Shown: piece after piece, positions 8,656 through 17,060 of the stretch | How the letters are laid out: each line of letters opens with the position of its first letter | Numbering within the stretch: position 1 is the stretch's first letter | DNA from: Saccharothrix obliqua | Lineage (GTDB): Bacteria; Actinomycetota; Actinomycetes; Mycobacteriales; Pseudonocardiaceae | DNA length: 64,000 bases | Assembly (NCBI RefSeq): GCF_019375475.1 | Contig: NZ_JAHXGQ010000014.1 | Span: 1 to 64,000 of the forward strand | Reading direction: 5' to 3' | Program-made: the position numbers and the translations under genes | The notes under the pieces: model-generated | What the model was told of the DNA's origin: nothing | The model's input: only the letters and a program-made list of their open reading frames with translations | Databases searched by the model: none

Positions 8656-8996
8656 ACGGCCGCGCACTCCCGCAACCGCTCCCGCCGGTCGGCGAGCAGG
8701 AAGTAGACCAGGGTCATCCCGCACTCCGCCCCGATGCGCTCGGCGAAGCTGCCGCCGGGGGTGAAGTGGTGCATGTGCCACCGGTAGCCGTCGTGCTCGA
8801 CCAGTCGGGGCGTGGTGCCGACGTCCCTGCCCACGTCGTTGAGCAGGGTGACCGCAGCCCGGTCCGATTTCGCGCGCAGGACCGCGACCAGCCTGCCGCG
8901 CATCACCCGCACGGCGAGCAGGCCCTCCTCGCCCAACGGGCCGACCCGCTGTGGTTCCGTCGCACCCGGTCGTGCGGAGCCCGAAATGCCCAGCAC
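8605..8996 (-). pseudogene. Remnant of an ABATE/CGNR zinc-finger regulator
   Basis: The reading frame shows LRAKSDRAAVTLLNDV, RLVEHDGYRWHMHHFTPGG and AERIGAECGMTLVYFLLADRRERLRECAA, which match the middle of actinobacterial ABATE/CGNR putative regulators. After CAA the sequence jumps to RTRLHVAAHPVAG, resembling the family's terminal NRLHVAAYRARR. The zinc-binding segment with the CGNR motif thus appears deleted in frame. The normal N-terminus is also missing and the frame runs on into the MFS gene. I infer a decayed gene; family details are from memory. Confidence 0.5.
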
Positions 8997-9203
8997 CTCG
9001 ACGTGGTGCGGAGCCCGAAGTGTTCACAAAGGACGGTGCCGAACGCGTTTTCGGCTCGGCAGGGGGAATTCCGGTGGATTCACCCGGCAGGCGTACTCCG
9101 CGTGGCGGGCGCGGCCAACCGGGTGTAGTGGGCTCCCGGAACAGACGTGACTAAGTAGTATCGGATTCCTGTGTTGACTGTCATATCTGCGAGGAGCCAT
9201 TAC

Positions 9204-10484
9204 ATGCCCGCACGCAGACGACCCGCCACACTGATCGCGTTGAGCACCCTCGCGCTGCTCGTCGGCGCGGTGCCCGCGCACGCCGGACAAGTGCAGGCAG
9301 AGCAGGCGCTGCCCGCGCCCACCTGTAGCGAGAAGCCCCGGGAACTACCCGTCCACGAGTTCACCGACCACCGGGAACTGGGCGTCGAACTCGACCGCGT
9401 CGCACGGACCAGTGCCGGCCGGGTGCGGGTGGACCTGCTAGGTCGGAGCAACCGCGGCCGGGAGATCTGGGGTGCCCGGGTCGGCACCGGCCGCAAGGTG
9501 GTGCTGCTGACCAGCGAGATCCACGGCAACGAGAAGACCGGCACGGACGCGTTGCTGTCCCTGCTCGACTGGGTCGGGACCAGCGACAGCGCCAAGGCCA
9601 GGCGTTGGCGCAGCGAGCTGACCATCGTCGCCGTCCCGAAGATGAACCCCGACGCCGCCGAACTGGACCGGCGCGCCAACGACATGACCTGGGACGAGGT
9701 CACCGCGCGCTTCCCGCACCTGCGTGGCAGCGGGCCGTCGTGGAACTACTACACCGGTTCGGTGCAGGGTGACGACTACTCCGCCCGGCCGGGGTTCGAC
9801 ATCAACCGCGACTACCACCCGAACCTCGACTACGTGCCGCGCAAGGAGGACTTCCCCGGCACGTCCACGCGACCCGGCTGGTACATCTCGCCCGAGACGC
9901 GCATCATCCGCGACGTCTACCGCGGGCTCACCGCCGAGTTCGGCAAGGTGGACACCTACATCGACCTGCACCACCAGGGCGCCTGCTACGTGATGCCCGA
10001 CGACCACGACCGGTTCGTCACGCTCTCCATCTCCGGCAAGTTCGTCGACAACCCGGCCACCACGCCGGGCCTGGAGGAGTACGCGGGCAAGTACGACCTG
10101 GACTACTCGAAGCGGCTGAACGTCGCCGTCCACAACGCCCTCCAGGCCGCCGCCGCGAACCGGCCGGTGTTCGGGAACGTCACCCTCTACCCGCAGGACA
10201 CCAACCTGCCGGGCACCGGGCTCGGTTCCTTCGCGCTCAACGGCAGCGGCACCGTCCTGTTCGAGGTCCGCGGGCAGACGCAGACCCTCGGCCAGCAGCA
10301 CCGCGCCACCCTGACCCGCGCCGTCTACATCGGACTGGACGGTGTGCTGTCCAGCATCGCCAGCGGTCAGGTGCACCAGCTCTCACCGGCCGACTACGAC
10401 CGCATCCCGCCACGCGGGCCGAACATCGGCGAACCCGGCGAGGACGGTGGGCACACCGCCGACGACGTGCGGGAGTTCGGCTGA
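9204..10484 (+). CDS. Secreted M14 zinc carboxypeptidase
   Basis: A 426-residue exported peptidase. The ATG at 9204 follows GAGGAG by 7 bases and gives a Sec signal (MPARRRPATLIALSTLALLVGAVPAHA). The zinc ligands fit the M14 pattern: HGNE (HxxE) about 80 residues after the signal peptide and the later YIDLHHQG histidine. A C-terminal LFEVRGQTQ supplies the likely catalytic glutamate. It probably trims C-terminal residues from peptides outside the cell. It stands alone, with a lower-GC upstream region at about 9140-9200. No link to the enediyne cluster is apparent. Confidence 0.82.
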   Translation: MPARRRPATLIALSTLALLVGAVPAHAGQVQAEQALPAPTCSEKPRELPVHEFTDHRELGVELDRVARTSAGRVRVDLLGRSNRGREIWGARVGTGRKVVLLTSEIHGNEKTGTDALLSLLDWVGTSDSAKARRWRSELTIVAVPKMNPDAAELDRRANDMTWDEVTARFPHLRGSGPSWNYYTGSVQGDDYSARPGFDINRDYHPNLDYVPRKEDFPGTSTRPGWYISPETRIIRDVYRGLTAEFGKVDTYIDLHHQGACYVMPDDHDRFVTLSISGKFVDNPATTPGLEEYAGKYDLDYSKRLNVAVHNALQAAAANRPVFGNVTLYPQDTNLPGTGLGSFALNGSGTVLFEVRGQTQTLGQQHRATLTRAVYIGLDGVLSSIASGQVHQLSPADYDRIPPRGPNIGEPGEDGGHTADDVREFG

Positions 10485-10554
10485 CCGAGGACCGGGCCAC
10501 CGCGGCTCGCGTCCGGACGCCGACCACGCCGAGGTCGCGCGATCGGCACGTGCG

Positions 10555-10582
10555 GGCGGGACGGTGTCGTCGCCGTCCCGCC
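10555..10582. terminator. Convergent hairpin terminator
   Basis: A 10-bp perfect stem (10555-10564 with 10573-10582), 8-base loop, lies between the carboxypeptidase and the convergent TetR gene and abuts the TetR stop codon. Confidence 0.6.
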
Positions 10583-11152
10583 TCAGCCGTGTTCCGCGCC
10601 GAGCAGCAGGTCGGGGAGCCGGGTGAGGGCCCGCGAGAACGGCCCGCCGTCGCCGAACAGCCTGCCGTACACCAGGCCGCCCTCGGCTTGGGCGAACGCG
10701 TCCTCCGCCAGGGCACGGGCCTCCGCCTCGGTGCGCCCGGCGCGGCGGGCGACCTCGGCCATGGCGGAGATCCACACGTCGGCCACCGCGGCGGCGCGGC
10801 GGCGGACGCGTTCCGGCGCCCCGCTCAACGGCAGGGTGTCCAGCACGCACGACAGCAGGCCGCCGCCGTAGAACGCGCTGATCAACTCCGCGGACCGGGT
10901 GACACCGGCACGCGCGTCGGTGTCGGTGCGCATCGGCGTCAGCAGCTCGTCGAACAGCCGGTGCACGCGTTCCAGGACCGCTTCGGCCATCTGCGCCTTG
11001 CCCTCGGGGAAGCGGTGGTAGAGGCTCGCGCGCTTCAAGCCCGCGGACTCCGCGAGGGCGTTCAGCGACGCGCCCTCGTAGCCGGCGGTGCGGAACACCT
11101 CGGCGAGACGGTCGTAAAGCTCGTCGTCGTGGACGGACGGTGGACGGGCCAT
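10583..11152 (-). CDS. TetR/AcrR-family repressor
   Basis: A 189-residue TetR protein with the helix-turn-helix LAEVFRTAGYEGASLNALAE and GLKRASLYHRFPEGKAQM, and a C-terminal domain of the YxaF-like type. It is divergent from the alpha/beta hydrolase at 11309. Two dyads with the pattern ACCG-N6-CGGT lie between them, a standard self-regulated TetR/target arrangement. It probably represses both genes; the ligand is unknown. Confidence 0.87.
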   Translation of the reverse strand: MARPPSVHDDELYDRLAEVFRTAGYEGASLNALAESAGLKRASLYHRFPEGKAQMAEAVLERVHRLFDELLTPMRTDTDARAGVTRSAELISAFYGGGLLSCVLDTLPLSGAPERVRRRAAAVADVWISAMAEVARRAGRTEAEARALAEDAFAQAEGGLVYGRLFGDGGPFSRALTRLPDLLLGAEHG

Positions 11153-11163
11153 TGATCACGTTT

Positions 11164-11245
11164 ACCGAACGAACGGTCGGCGCGCAAGCCCCCGGGCCCC
11201 ACCGCCGGTGTCGTCTTCGTCGCATTGCTTTACCGATCGTTCGGT
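11164..11245. promoter_or_regulatory. Two TetR operators (ACCG-N6-CGGT)
   Basis: Site 1 at 11164-11177 and site 2 at 11232-11245 both read ACCG-N6-CGGT. Site 2 extends to an 18-bp near-palindrome, TTACCGATCGTTCGGTAA (11230-11247). One lies next to each divergent gene, which strongly suggests binding by the TetR protein encoded at 10583-11152. Confidence 0.7.
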
Positions 11246-11308
11246 AATAGCTTCGCCGGTGTTGCTCCACAGCGACGACCAAACGGACGACCTCCGGAAG
11301 GAACCGAC

Positions 11309-12151
11309 ATGCCGTACATCACGGTGGGACAAGAGAACAGCGCGGAGATCAAGCTCCACTACACCGACCGCGGCACCGGGCGACCCGTGGTGCTGATCCA
11401 CGGCTACCCGCTGTCCGGCGCGTCCTGGGAGAAGCAGGAGCAGGCGCTGCTGACCGCCGGCCACCGCGTGATCACCTACGACCGGCGCGGCTTCGGCAAG
11501 TCCGACCAGCCCGACACCGGCTACGACTACGACACCTTCGCCGACGACCTGGACAAGGTGCTCACCACGCTCGACCTGACCGACGTGACGCTGGTCGGCT
11601 TCTCGATGGGCACCGGCGAGGTGGGCCGCTACCTGGCCCGGCACGGCGCCGCGCGCGTGGCCAAGGCGGCGTTCCTGGCTTCCCTGGAGCCCTTCCTGCT
11701 CAAGACGGACGACAACCCCACCGGTGTCGACGCCGCCGTGTTCGAGGGCATCCAGGCCGCGGCCAAGGCCGACCGCTACGCCTGGTTCGACCAGTTCTAC
11801 CGCGACTTCTACAACCTGGACGAGAACCTCGGCACCCGGATCAGCGAGGCCGCCGTGCGGACCAGCTACGCGGTGGCCGCCGGCGCGGGCGCGAAGGCGT
11901 CCTGGGCCGTGGTGCCCACCTGGCTGACGGACTTCCGGGCGGACATCCCGAAGGTCGCCGAGACCGGCGTGCCGACGCTGATCGTGCACGGCACCGCCGA
12001 CCGGATCCTGCCCGTCGACGCCAGCGGGCGGGAGTTCGCCAAGCGGTTGCCGAGCGCGGAGTACGTGGAGATCGAGGGCGCGCCGCACGGGCTCCTGTGG
12101 ACCCACGCGGACGAGGTGTCCGAACTGCTGGTGCGCTTCCTGGCCAAGTAG
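11309..12151 (+). CDS. Alpha/beta hydrolase (non-heme chloroperoxidase-like)
   Basis: A 280-residue alpha/beta-hydrolase. It shows the oxyanion segment LIHGYPLSG, the nucleophile elbow GFSMGTGE, the acid region HGTADRILP and the catalytic histidine in GAPHGLLW. It resembles cofactor-free haloperoxidases/esterases of actinomycetes. The ATG at 11309 follows GGAAGGA. It is controlled by the divergent TetR through the ACCG-N6-CGGT sites. The physiological substrate is unknown. Confidence 0.85.
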   Translation: MPYITVGQENSAEIKLHYTDRGTGRPVVLIHGYPLSGASWEKQEQALLTAGHRVITYDRRGFGKSDQPDTGYDYDTFADDLDKVLTTLDLTDVTLVGFSMGTGEVGRYLARHGAARVAKAAFLASLEPFLLKTDDNPTGVDAAVFEGIQAAAKADRYAWFDQFYRDFYNLDENLGTRISEAAVRTSYAVAAGAGAKASWAVVPTWLTDFRADIPKVAETGVPTLIVHGTADRILPVDASGREFAKRLPSAEYVEIEGAPHGLLWTHADEVSELLVRFLAK

Positions 12152-12170
12152 CCCGGGTCGCGTGTGACGG

Positions 12171-12202
12171 CGATGGCTCCGCACGGAGGTGCGGAGCCAT
12201 CG
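12171..12202. terminator. Bidirectional hairpin terminator
   Basis: A perfect 14-bp stem (12171-12184 with 12189-12202) and a 4-base loop lie between convergent genes ending at 12151 (plus) and 12216 (minus). Confidence 0.75.
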
Positions 12203-12215
12203 CCGGGCAGGGGTC

Positions 12216-13496
12216 CTAGCAGGACTTGCGCAGGACCGTCCCCGAGGTGCCCGGGAGGTCGACCGAGGTCACGTTCGCGCCCTTCTCGTCCATGTGCGGG
12301 CCACCGAGGTCCACCTTCACCGCGGCCGAGTTCGTCGGGTTCGCGTTCACCACGACCGTGCCGCAGGTGAAGTCGCGCCGGAACACGTTGTTCGCCACCG
12401 AGTAGTAGGGCTTGGCCGCCTGGCCGAGTCGCCACTCGTAGATCGGGCTCTCCGGGGTCGGGTCGCCGTAGGCGTCGGCACGTGGCATCGGCGTGATCGC
12501 GGCCTTGTCGCCGATCGCCATGTAGTAGCTCGCCATCGCGTACCGCTGCGGCTGCTCCTTGCCGGCGGTGAAGTGCGGCTGCACCATCACGATCTTCCCG
12601 CGCGCCTCGCTGGAGGTGATCTCCGCGACCTGCTTGCTCCAGCCCTGGGGGTACTCGGTCACCAGGTCGGTGTCGCTGAACACCAGCCACCACTCGTCGA
12701 AGCCACCGTCGACGTGGTCGATGTAGGTGTCCCACGCGTTGTTGTGCAGGCGGGCGTTGGACAGGTTGGCCACCGTCTTCAGCTTCGCCTCGGCGAACCG
12801 GCCCTTCAGGTTGGACAGCATCGAGACGTACGCGGCCTGGAACGCTTCATTGGTCGGGTACTTCTTCGGGCACACGCCGCTGTGGTAGGCGTCGCACGGG
12901 AACAGCGCGTTGTCCATGAGCACGCCGTCGAAGCCGGTGCCCTTGGCGTCCTTGATCACGTTGGCGGCCCAAGCGTCCTGGTAGGCGGTGTTGCCGACGT
13001 CCATCTGCCAGTGCCCCGAGTACCCGCTGTACTCGAACCTCTTGCCGTCCGGCCCGGTCAGGAACCAGTCGGGGTGCTCGCGCTCGGTCGCGCAGAACCC
13101 GACGCCGGTCGGCAGGTGCTGGTCGTCCGCACCGTTCTTGCAGGCGTAGGAGCGGGTGGAGGACAGGTCCTTGTACACGAAGACGGACAGCCGCGGGTTG
13201 CTCGCCTTCAGCTTCTTGAGGAGGTCGCCCTCCCAGGCGTTCAGCACGACGTACTGCCGCCGCTTGGCCTCCGCCGCGGCCACCTCGTCGGAGACCGGCG
13301 TGCTGTTGAGGTGCAGCCAGAACGACTGGGCCTCGCCGACCCCGATCTCGCCTGCCACGACGTCCGCCTCCGGCGGGTCCGCCACCGCGGAGGGACCGAC
13401 CACGAGGGCGGTCGCCACCGCGGTCACGCCGACCGCTCCGCGAATACGTGCAAGCCTGTCGCGAGGGTGCGCGGCACCGTTCCTGAAATTAAACAT
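12216..13496 (-). CDS. Secreted glycoside-hydrolase-like protein (GHL15-type)
   Basis: A 426-residue exported protein with an N-terminal hydrophobic signal ending near VGPSAVADP. The body reads as a TIM-barrel hydrolase: LSVFVYKDLSS at a barrel strand, GHWQMDVGNTAYQDAWAANV, and GFDGVLMDNALFPC, where the aspartates after the strand resemble catalytic acids of hypothetical glycosyl hydrolase families (GHL15-like). A C-terminal beta domain (VVVNANPTNSAAVKVDLG) follows. Several cysteines suggest extracellular disulfides. The substrate is unknown and the family call is from memory. Confidence 0.62.
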   Translation of the reverse strand: MFNFRNGAAHPRDRLARIRGAVGVTAVATALVVGPSAVADPPEADVVAGEIGVGEAQSFWLHLNSTPVSDEVAAAEAKRRQYVVLNAWEGDLLKKLKASNPRLSVFVYKDLSSTRSYACKNGADDQHLPTGVGFCATEREHPDWFLTGPDGKRFEYSGYSGHWQMDVGNTAYQDAWAANVIKDAKGTGFDGVLMDNALFPCDAYHSGVCPKKYPTNEAFQAAYVSMLSNLKGRFAEAKLKTVANLSNARLHNNAWDTYIDHVDGGFDEWWLVFSDTDLVTEYPQGWSKQVAEITSSEARGKIVMVQPHFTAGKEQPQRYAMASYYMAIGDKAAITPMPRADAYGDPTPESPIYEWRLGQAAKPYYSVANNVFRRDFTCGTVVVNANPTNSAAVKVDLGGPHMDEKGANVTSVDLPGTSGTVLRKSC

Positions 13497-13958
13497 GACT
13501 TACCTCGCCGTACTCTTGACGTCCGTTTACCGAGTACCGCCAACGAACGTGAAAAAGCTTCTGGCTAGCGGCGACGGAGCAGGTCGGACGCGGTACGTCG
13601 GCGAGCACATGCAGCGTGCGCGCCGTCCCGGCACCTGTCGACCCTGTCTCCGGATCGCTCTGCGGTAATCATCGGAATAGCCGGACGGGGCGCTTGGGAA
13701 ACCCTTCGGGGGAAACATCGGGCGGCTTCGCCGCTTGTGGTGGAAATTGTTTATCGATCACCGCCCGGTTACCTCGGCCGGGTGACAAGTCCCCATCACC
13801 CGTCCGACCAGGCGTTACGCCCGGACCGGCATGATCGCGGTGACCCCGCCGCCCCGAGCGGGCGATCGCCGCGGGTACAGGCGGCGCGGCCGGGGCCCGT
13901 CACGCGATCCGCCCCGCCGCACAGGGCGACGGGGCGGATTCGCCGACACGGTCCGAGG
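13497..13958. other. Intergenic region upstream of the secreted hydrolase gene
   Basis: About 460 bases between the start of the GHL15-like gene and the stop of the next minus-strand gene. It has lower GC than its surroundings (for example 13661-13760) and should hold the hydrolase promoter. Long upstream leaders are common for secreted hydrolases in actinomycetes, but I could not identify a named riboswitch or a convincing gene. Confidence 0.35.
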
Positions 13959-14759
13959 TCAGTTCCCGCGACCGAACTGGCCGGGTGCGCGACCGGCCCC
14001 GGCCGGGCCGCGGTACGCCTGCGCGATCTCCAGCCAGTGCTCGGCGTGGTCGCCGGTGGCGGTCAGGGACAGGTCGGCGTGGTGGCGGCGGCGGGTGACC
14101 AGGAGGCAGAAGTCGTTGGCGGGTCCGGTGATCCGCTCCGGGCTGTCCTCCGGGCCGAACGCCCACACCGCGCCGGACGGTCCGGTCACCTCGAAGCGGA
14201 ACTCCACGGCCGGCGGCGTGAGGCCGCGGGCCTGGTAGCCGAAGTCCCAGGTGCGCACCCCGAACTCGACCAGGCGGCGGAGGCGGTCGGTCGGCTCGCG
14301 CCGCACGCCGAGCGCGTCGGCGACGTCCTGCCCGTGCCCGAACATCTCCATGAGGCCCGCGGCGGCCAGCACGACCGGCGGGATCGGCCGCACCAGCCAC
14401 GGCACCGGCTGGTCGGGCACCGCACCCGCGAGCGCCTTCCCGGCCGCCGCGCGCTCCTCCCGCCACCGGGCCAGCAGCACGTGCGGCGGCTCGGCCAGGT
14501 ACTCCGCGAGCGCGGCGTCCACGTTGGCGGCGAAGTTGTCGCTCAACCGGCTCAGCAGCGCCCGGAAGCCGTCCGGGTCGGTGACCGCGGTGGTGGCCAT
14601 CCGGAACGTGGCGGCGAGGTGGGCGATCTGGTGGGCGACGGTCCAGCCCGGTGCCGGCGTGGGCGTCCGCCACCCCGCCTCGTCCAGCCCGGCGACGAGG
14701 GCGTCGAGTTCGTCGCCCGCCTCGGCGAAGTCGGACACCGCGTTCCGCAGATCATCCAT
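13959..14759 (-). CDS. Maleylpyruvate-isomerase-like protein (TIGR03084 type)
   Basis: A 266-residue DinB/mycothiol-maleylpyruvate-isomerase-fold protein. The N-terminal helices carry the metal-binding pattern PGWTVAHQIAHLA, with further histidine in LMEMFGHGQDVADAL, fitting the three-histidine site. It most resembles the TIGR03084 group, whose function is not defined. It lies 90 bases after the AhpD-like gene and may belong to that operon. The ATG is preceded by a GAGAAGGG-type site. Confidence 0.75.
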   Translation of the reverse strand: MDDLRNAVSDFAEAGDELDALVAGLDEAGWRTPTPAPGWTVAHQIAHLAATFRMATTAVTDPDGFRALLSRLSDNFAANVDAALAEYLAEPPHVLLARWREERAAAGKALAGAVPDQPVPWLVRPIPPVVLAAAGLMEMFGHGQDVADALGVRREPTDRLRRLVEFGVRTWDFGYQARGLTPPAVEFRFEVTGPSGAVWAFGPEDSPERITGPANDFCLLVTRRRHHADLSLTATGDHAEHWLEIAQAYRGPAGAGRAPGQFGRGN

Positions 14760-14849
14760 TGTCGTGCCCTTCTCCCGAGAACAGCGTTGGTGGGACGGAG
14801 ATCCCGGTGGCGTCGACCGGGTGGTGGGAAGGATCCCACCGGGCCCCGC

Positions 14850-15854
14850 TCACGATCTTCCTGGTTCGTGCTCGGCGGTCGGCCCCGCGGCGAGCACCGC
14901 GCCCGCGCGGCGGGCGGCGGTGAAACCCGCCCACGCGACCAGCTCGACCAGGCTCCGGTCGGCGGGGTGGTGTCGGCGGAACGCGGTGACCACCGCGTCG
15001 TCGACCTGGTACGAGGCGAGCGCGGTCACCAGCGCCAGCCGTGCCGCCGGTCGGTCGGCGGGCGCGAGGTCGGCGACCTCGTCCTCCACCCAGGCGCGGC
15101 TCGGACCGGGTGGTGGCTCACCGGTCCAGGTGGACAGTCTGGCTGCGACGTGCTCGCGAACCCCTTGCGGCACCGAGCGTTCGCCGCCGCGCTCGACGGC
15201 GGCGGCGACACGTGCGAGCGCGTCGGCGACGTGCGGTGTGCTCGCGGCCCACGCCAGGTCGACCGGGAGGGGCGCGGCGGGCAGCAGCGCGCCAGCCGTG
15301 CCGACGTCCCGCGGTCGTCGCGCGGTCCGGCGCACGACCCGGCCCAGCACGCGCAGCCCCCAGCCGCGTGCCCGGTCGGACATCCACGGTGGCAGGGGGG
15401 AGTCGTCCAGGAACACGTTGGCCACGCGGTTGAGGTAGTGGAACGCCACGGCCACGCCGGTGAACTCCGCCGCCCACGCCGCCGGGAAGGGCGCGGGGCC
15501 ACCCCGTGCCCAGACCGCCAACCGGTCGTCCGGCCCCTCGCCGAGGGCGTGCGCCGCCGCCTCGTGCACCTCGACGCAGTACGGGCAGGCGTTGACGGTC
15601 GACACCGCCGCCGCCGCGTTCTCCTTGGCGGCGCGGTCGGCCGACCCGACGACCAACGTCTCACGCAGCAACGCCCAGCACGCGGCCAGCGCTTCGGGCG
15701 CGGGGGAGTGCAACGCCACCGGCGGCGCGATCATGCCGAAATCGCGGCCGACCTGCCGGTAGACCTCGCGCACCACACCGCGTGCCGCACCGGGTCGCAC
15801 CGGCGTGACGTGCCTGACCCCGCGCAGGGGAAGGCCGGCCAGCGGTCCGTTCAT
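14850..15854 (-). CDS. AhpD/carboxymuconolactone-decarboxylase-fold protein
   Basis: A 334-residue protein with an AhpD-type active site, NACPYCVEVHEAAAH (CxxC followed by histidine), as in peroxide-reducing AhpD proteins. At more than 300 residues it is about twice the single-domain length; the second half (DEVADLAPADRPAARLALVTALASYQVDDAVV) looks like a degenerate repeat of the fold without the CxxC. It follows the GMC/membrane-protein operon by 19 bases. The ATG at 15854 has GAGGAG six bases upstream. It may be a disulfide-based electron donor or peroxide scavenger for the operon's oxidase; that role is inferred. Confidence 0.75.
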   Translation of the reverse strand: MNGPLAGLPLRGVRHVTPVRPGAARGVVREVYRQVGRDFGMIAPPVALHSPAPEALAACWALLRETLVVGSADRAAKENAAAAVSTVNACPYCVEVHEAAAHALGEGPDDRLAVWARGGPAPFPAAWAAEFTGVAVAFHYLNRVANVFLDDSPLPPWMSDRARGWGLRVLGRVVRRTARRPRDVGTAGALLPAAPLPVDLAWAASTPHVADALARVAAAVERGGERSVPQGVREHVAARLSTWTGEPPPGPSRAWVEDEVADLAPADRPAARLALVTALASYQVDDAVVTAFRRHHPADRSLVELVAWAGFTAARRAGAVLAAGPTAEHEPGRS

Positions 15855-15873
15855 CACCGTCTCCTCGTGGCGT

Positions 15874-16530
15874 CTACGCGTCGAACGGCCGCATCACGGC
15901 CACCTGTGCCGTCGCCGCGATCACGGCGCAGGACAGCAGCGCGGCGACCGCGCCGACCACGACCCGCGCCGCGCGGGAACGGGGCCGCCAGGCCGCGGCC
16001 CACGACAGGCCGGGAAAAGCGAGCACCAGCGCGGTGTGCAGCAACGCACCGAGCGCCTGCTCCTCCCAGGACCCCAGCCAGGCGCGGGCGAACACCACCG
16101 CGGCGACGCCCGCGGACGCCGCGATCGCCCACGGCGCGACACCGCTGAGCCGGGTGTGCCGCGGGTTGCGCGACAGGATCGGCAGCAGCGGCGCGCTCGC
16201 CGCGGCCAGGGCGAGCACCGCGACCTGCGGCGGCATGTCCAGCACGTCGGTCAGCATGAGCTGGAGCACCACCAGCACCGCGGCGGCCCAGGCCACCGCC
16301 GCCGAGGTCGTCCGGCCCGGGGTGGGCACGAACGTCCGCAGCAACGCGAAGCCGGTGACTACGGGCATCGCGCTGAGCATCGCCAGTCGCGGCACCAACG
16401 GCCCGATGACGATCGGCGAGGTGATCACGTGGTCGTGCCCCTGGGCCACGGCCGGCGTCGCCGTGACGAGCACCAGTGCTCCGGCGATCAGGGCGCCGCC
16501 CGCGGCCCGAGTGCTCAGTGCCGTGCGCAC
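15874..16530 (-). CDS. Membrane protein of unknown function
   Basis: A 218-residue protein with a signal-like N-terminus (ALIAGALVLVTATPAVAQGHDH), followed by about five hydrophobic segments. The exposed stretch just after the signal is GHDHVITSP, which contains two histidines. The GTG at 16530 overlaps the upstream gene by 16 bases; a second GTG at 16536 is possible. No family is recognised. It is the fourth gene of the GMC oxidoreductase operon and probably works with the neighbouring histidine-rich membrane protein. Confidence 0.6.
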   Translation of the reverse strand: MRTALSTRAAGGALIAGALVLVTATPAVAQGHDHVITSPIVIGPLVPRLAMLSAMPVVTGFALLRTFVPTPGRTTSAAVAWAAAVLVVLQLMLTDVLDMPPQVAVLALAAASAPLLPILSRNPRHTRLSGVAPWAIAASAGVAAVVFARAWLGSWEEQALGALLHTALVLAFPGLSWAAAWRPRSRAARVVVGAVAALLSCAVIAATAQVAVMRPFDA

Positions 16531-17060
16531 GAGCACATGTCCGACGAATGCCGACGTCGGTGGAGGACCATCGCGACGACCATCGGGGCGAACACGATCG
16601 CGTTGTAGAACAGGTGCAACTCGACCCGGGGGAAGACGAGTTGCGCGATGCTCGTCGGCTGGACCGCGCCCAGCAGGTACGCGCCGGTCAGCGCCTGGAG
16701 CAGCAGCAGCAGGTGCTCGAAGTGGTGCCAGACCTGGATCCACAGGGCGGTGTCCCACCAGCGGCGGGCGCTACCCGAGAAACCGTGCCGCAGCACCACG
16801 AACCCGACCAGCATCACGACGGCGTAGCCGTAGTGCAGCCACTCCGAGGTGACCAGCCACGGGAACACCAGGCCCAGCACGCCACCGGCGGCGGGCCGCG
16901 GCCAGTCGAGCGCGTAGATCTGGATGGCCTGGGTGATGTGCTCGGCCCAGTGCCCGAGCACGATCACCAGGTAACCGAACAGGGCCAACCGGTGCCAGCG
17001 CAGGTTGAGCGCGGCGATCGGCGGGCTCAGGCGGAACGGTGGTTCCACGACGTGGCTCAT
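16515..17060 (-). CDS. Histidine-rich four- to five-span membrane protein
   Basis: A 181-residue integral membrane protein of unknown family. Histidine clusters lie in or next to hydrophobic segments: GHWAEHITQ, EWLHYGY, WHHFEHLLL and VELHLFYN. This spacing (HxxxH, HHxxH) suggests heme or metal binding. The C-terminus reads HRRRHSSDMCSCARH, with two cysteines and two more histidines. It starts four bases inside the GMC oxidoreductase stop (ATGA), so it is translationally coupled. A membrane electron acceptor for the flavoenzyme is an attractive but unproven role. Confidence 0.6.
   Translation of the reverse strand: MSHVVEPPFRLSPPIAALNLRWHRLALFGYLVIVLGHWAEHITQAIQIYALDWPRPAAGGVLGLVFPWLVTSEWLHYGYAVVMLVGFVVLRHGFSGSARRWWDTALWIQVWHHFEHLLLLLQALTGAYLLGAVQPTSIAQLVFPRVELHLFYNAIVFAPMVVAMVLHRRRHSSDMCSCARH

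Noticed and set aside
13497..13958. c-di-AMP (ydaO-type) riboswitch upstream of the secreted hydrolase
   Set aside because: Such leaders precede some actinomycete secreted hydrolases, but I could not match the conserved core by eye.
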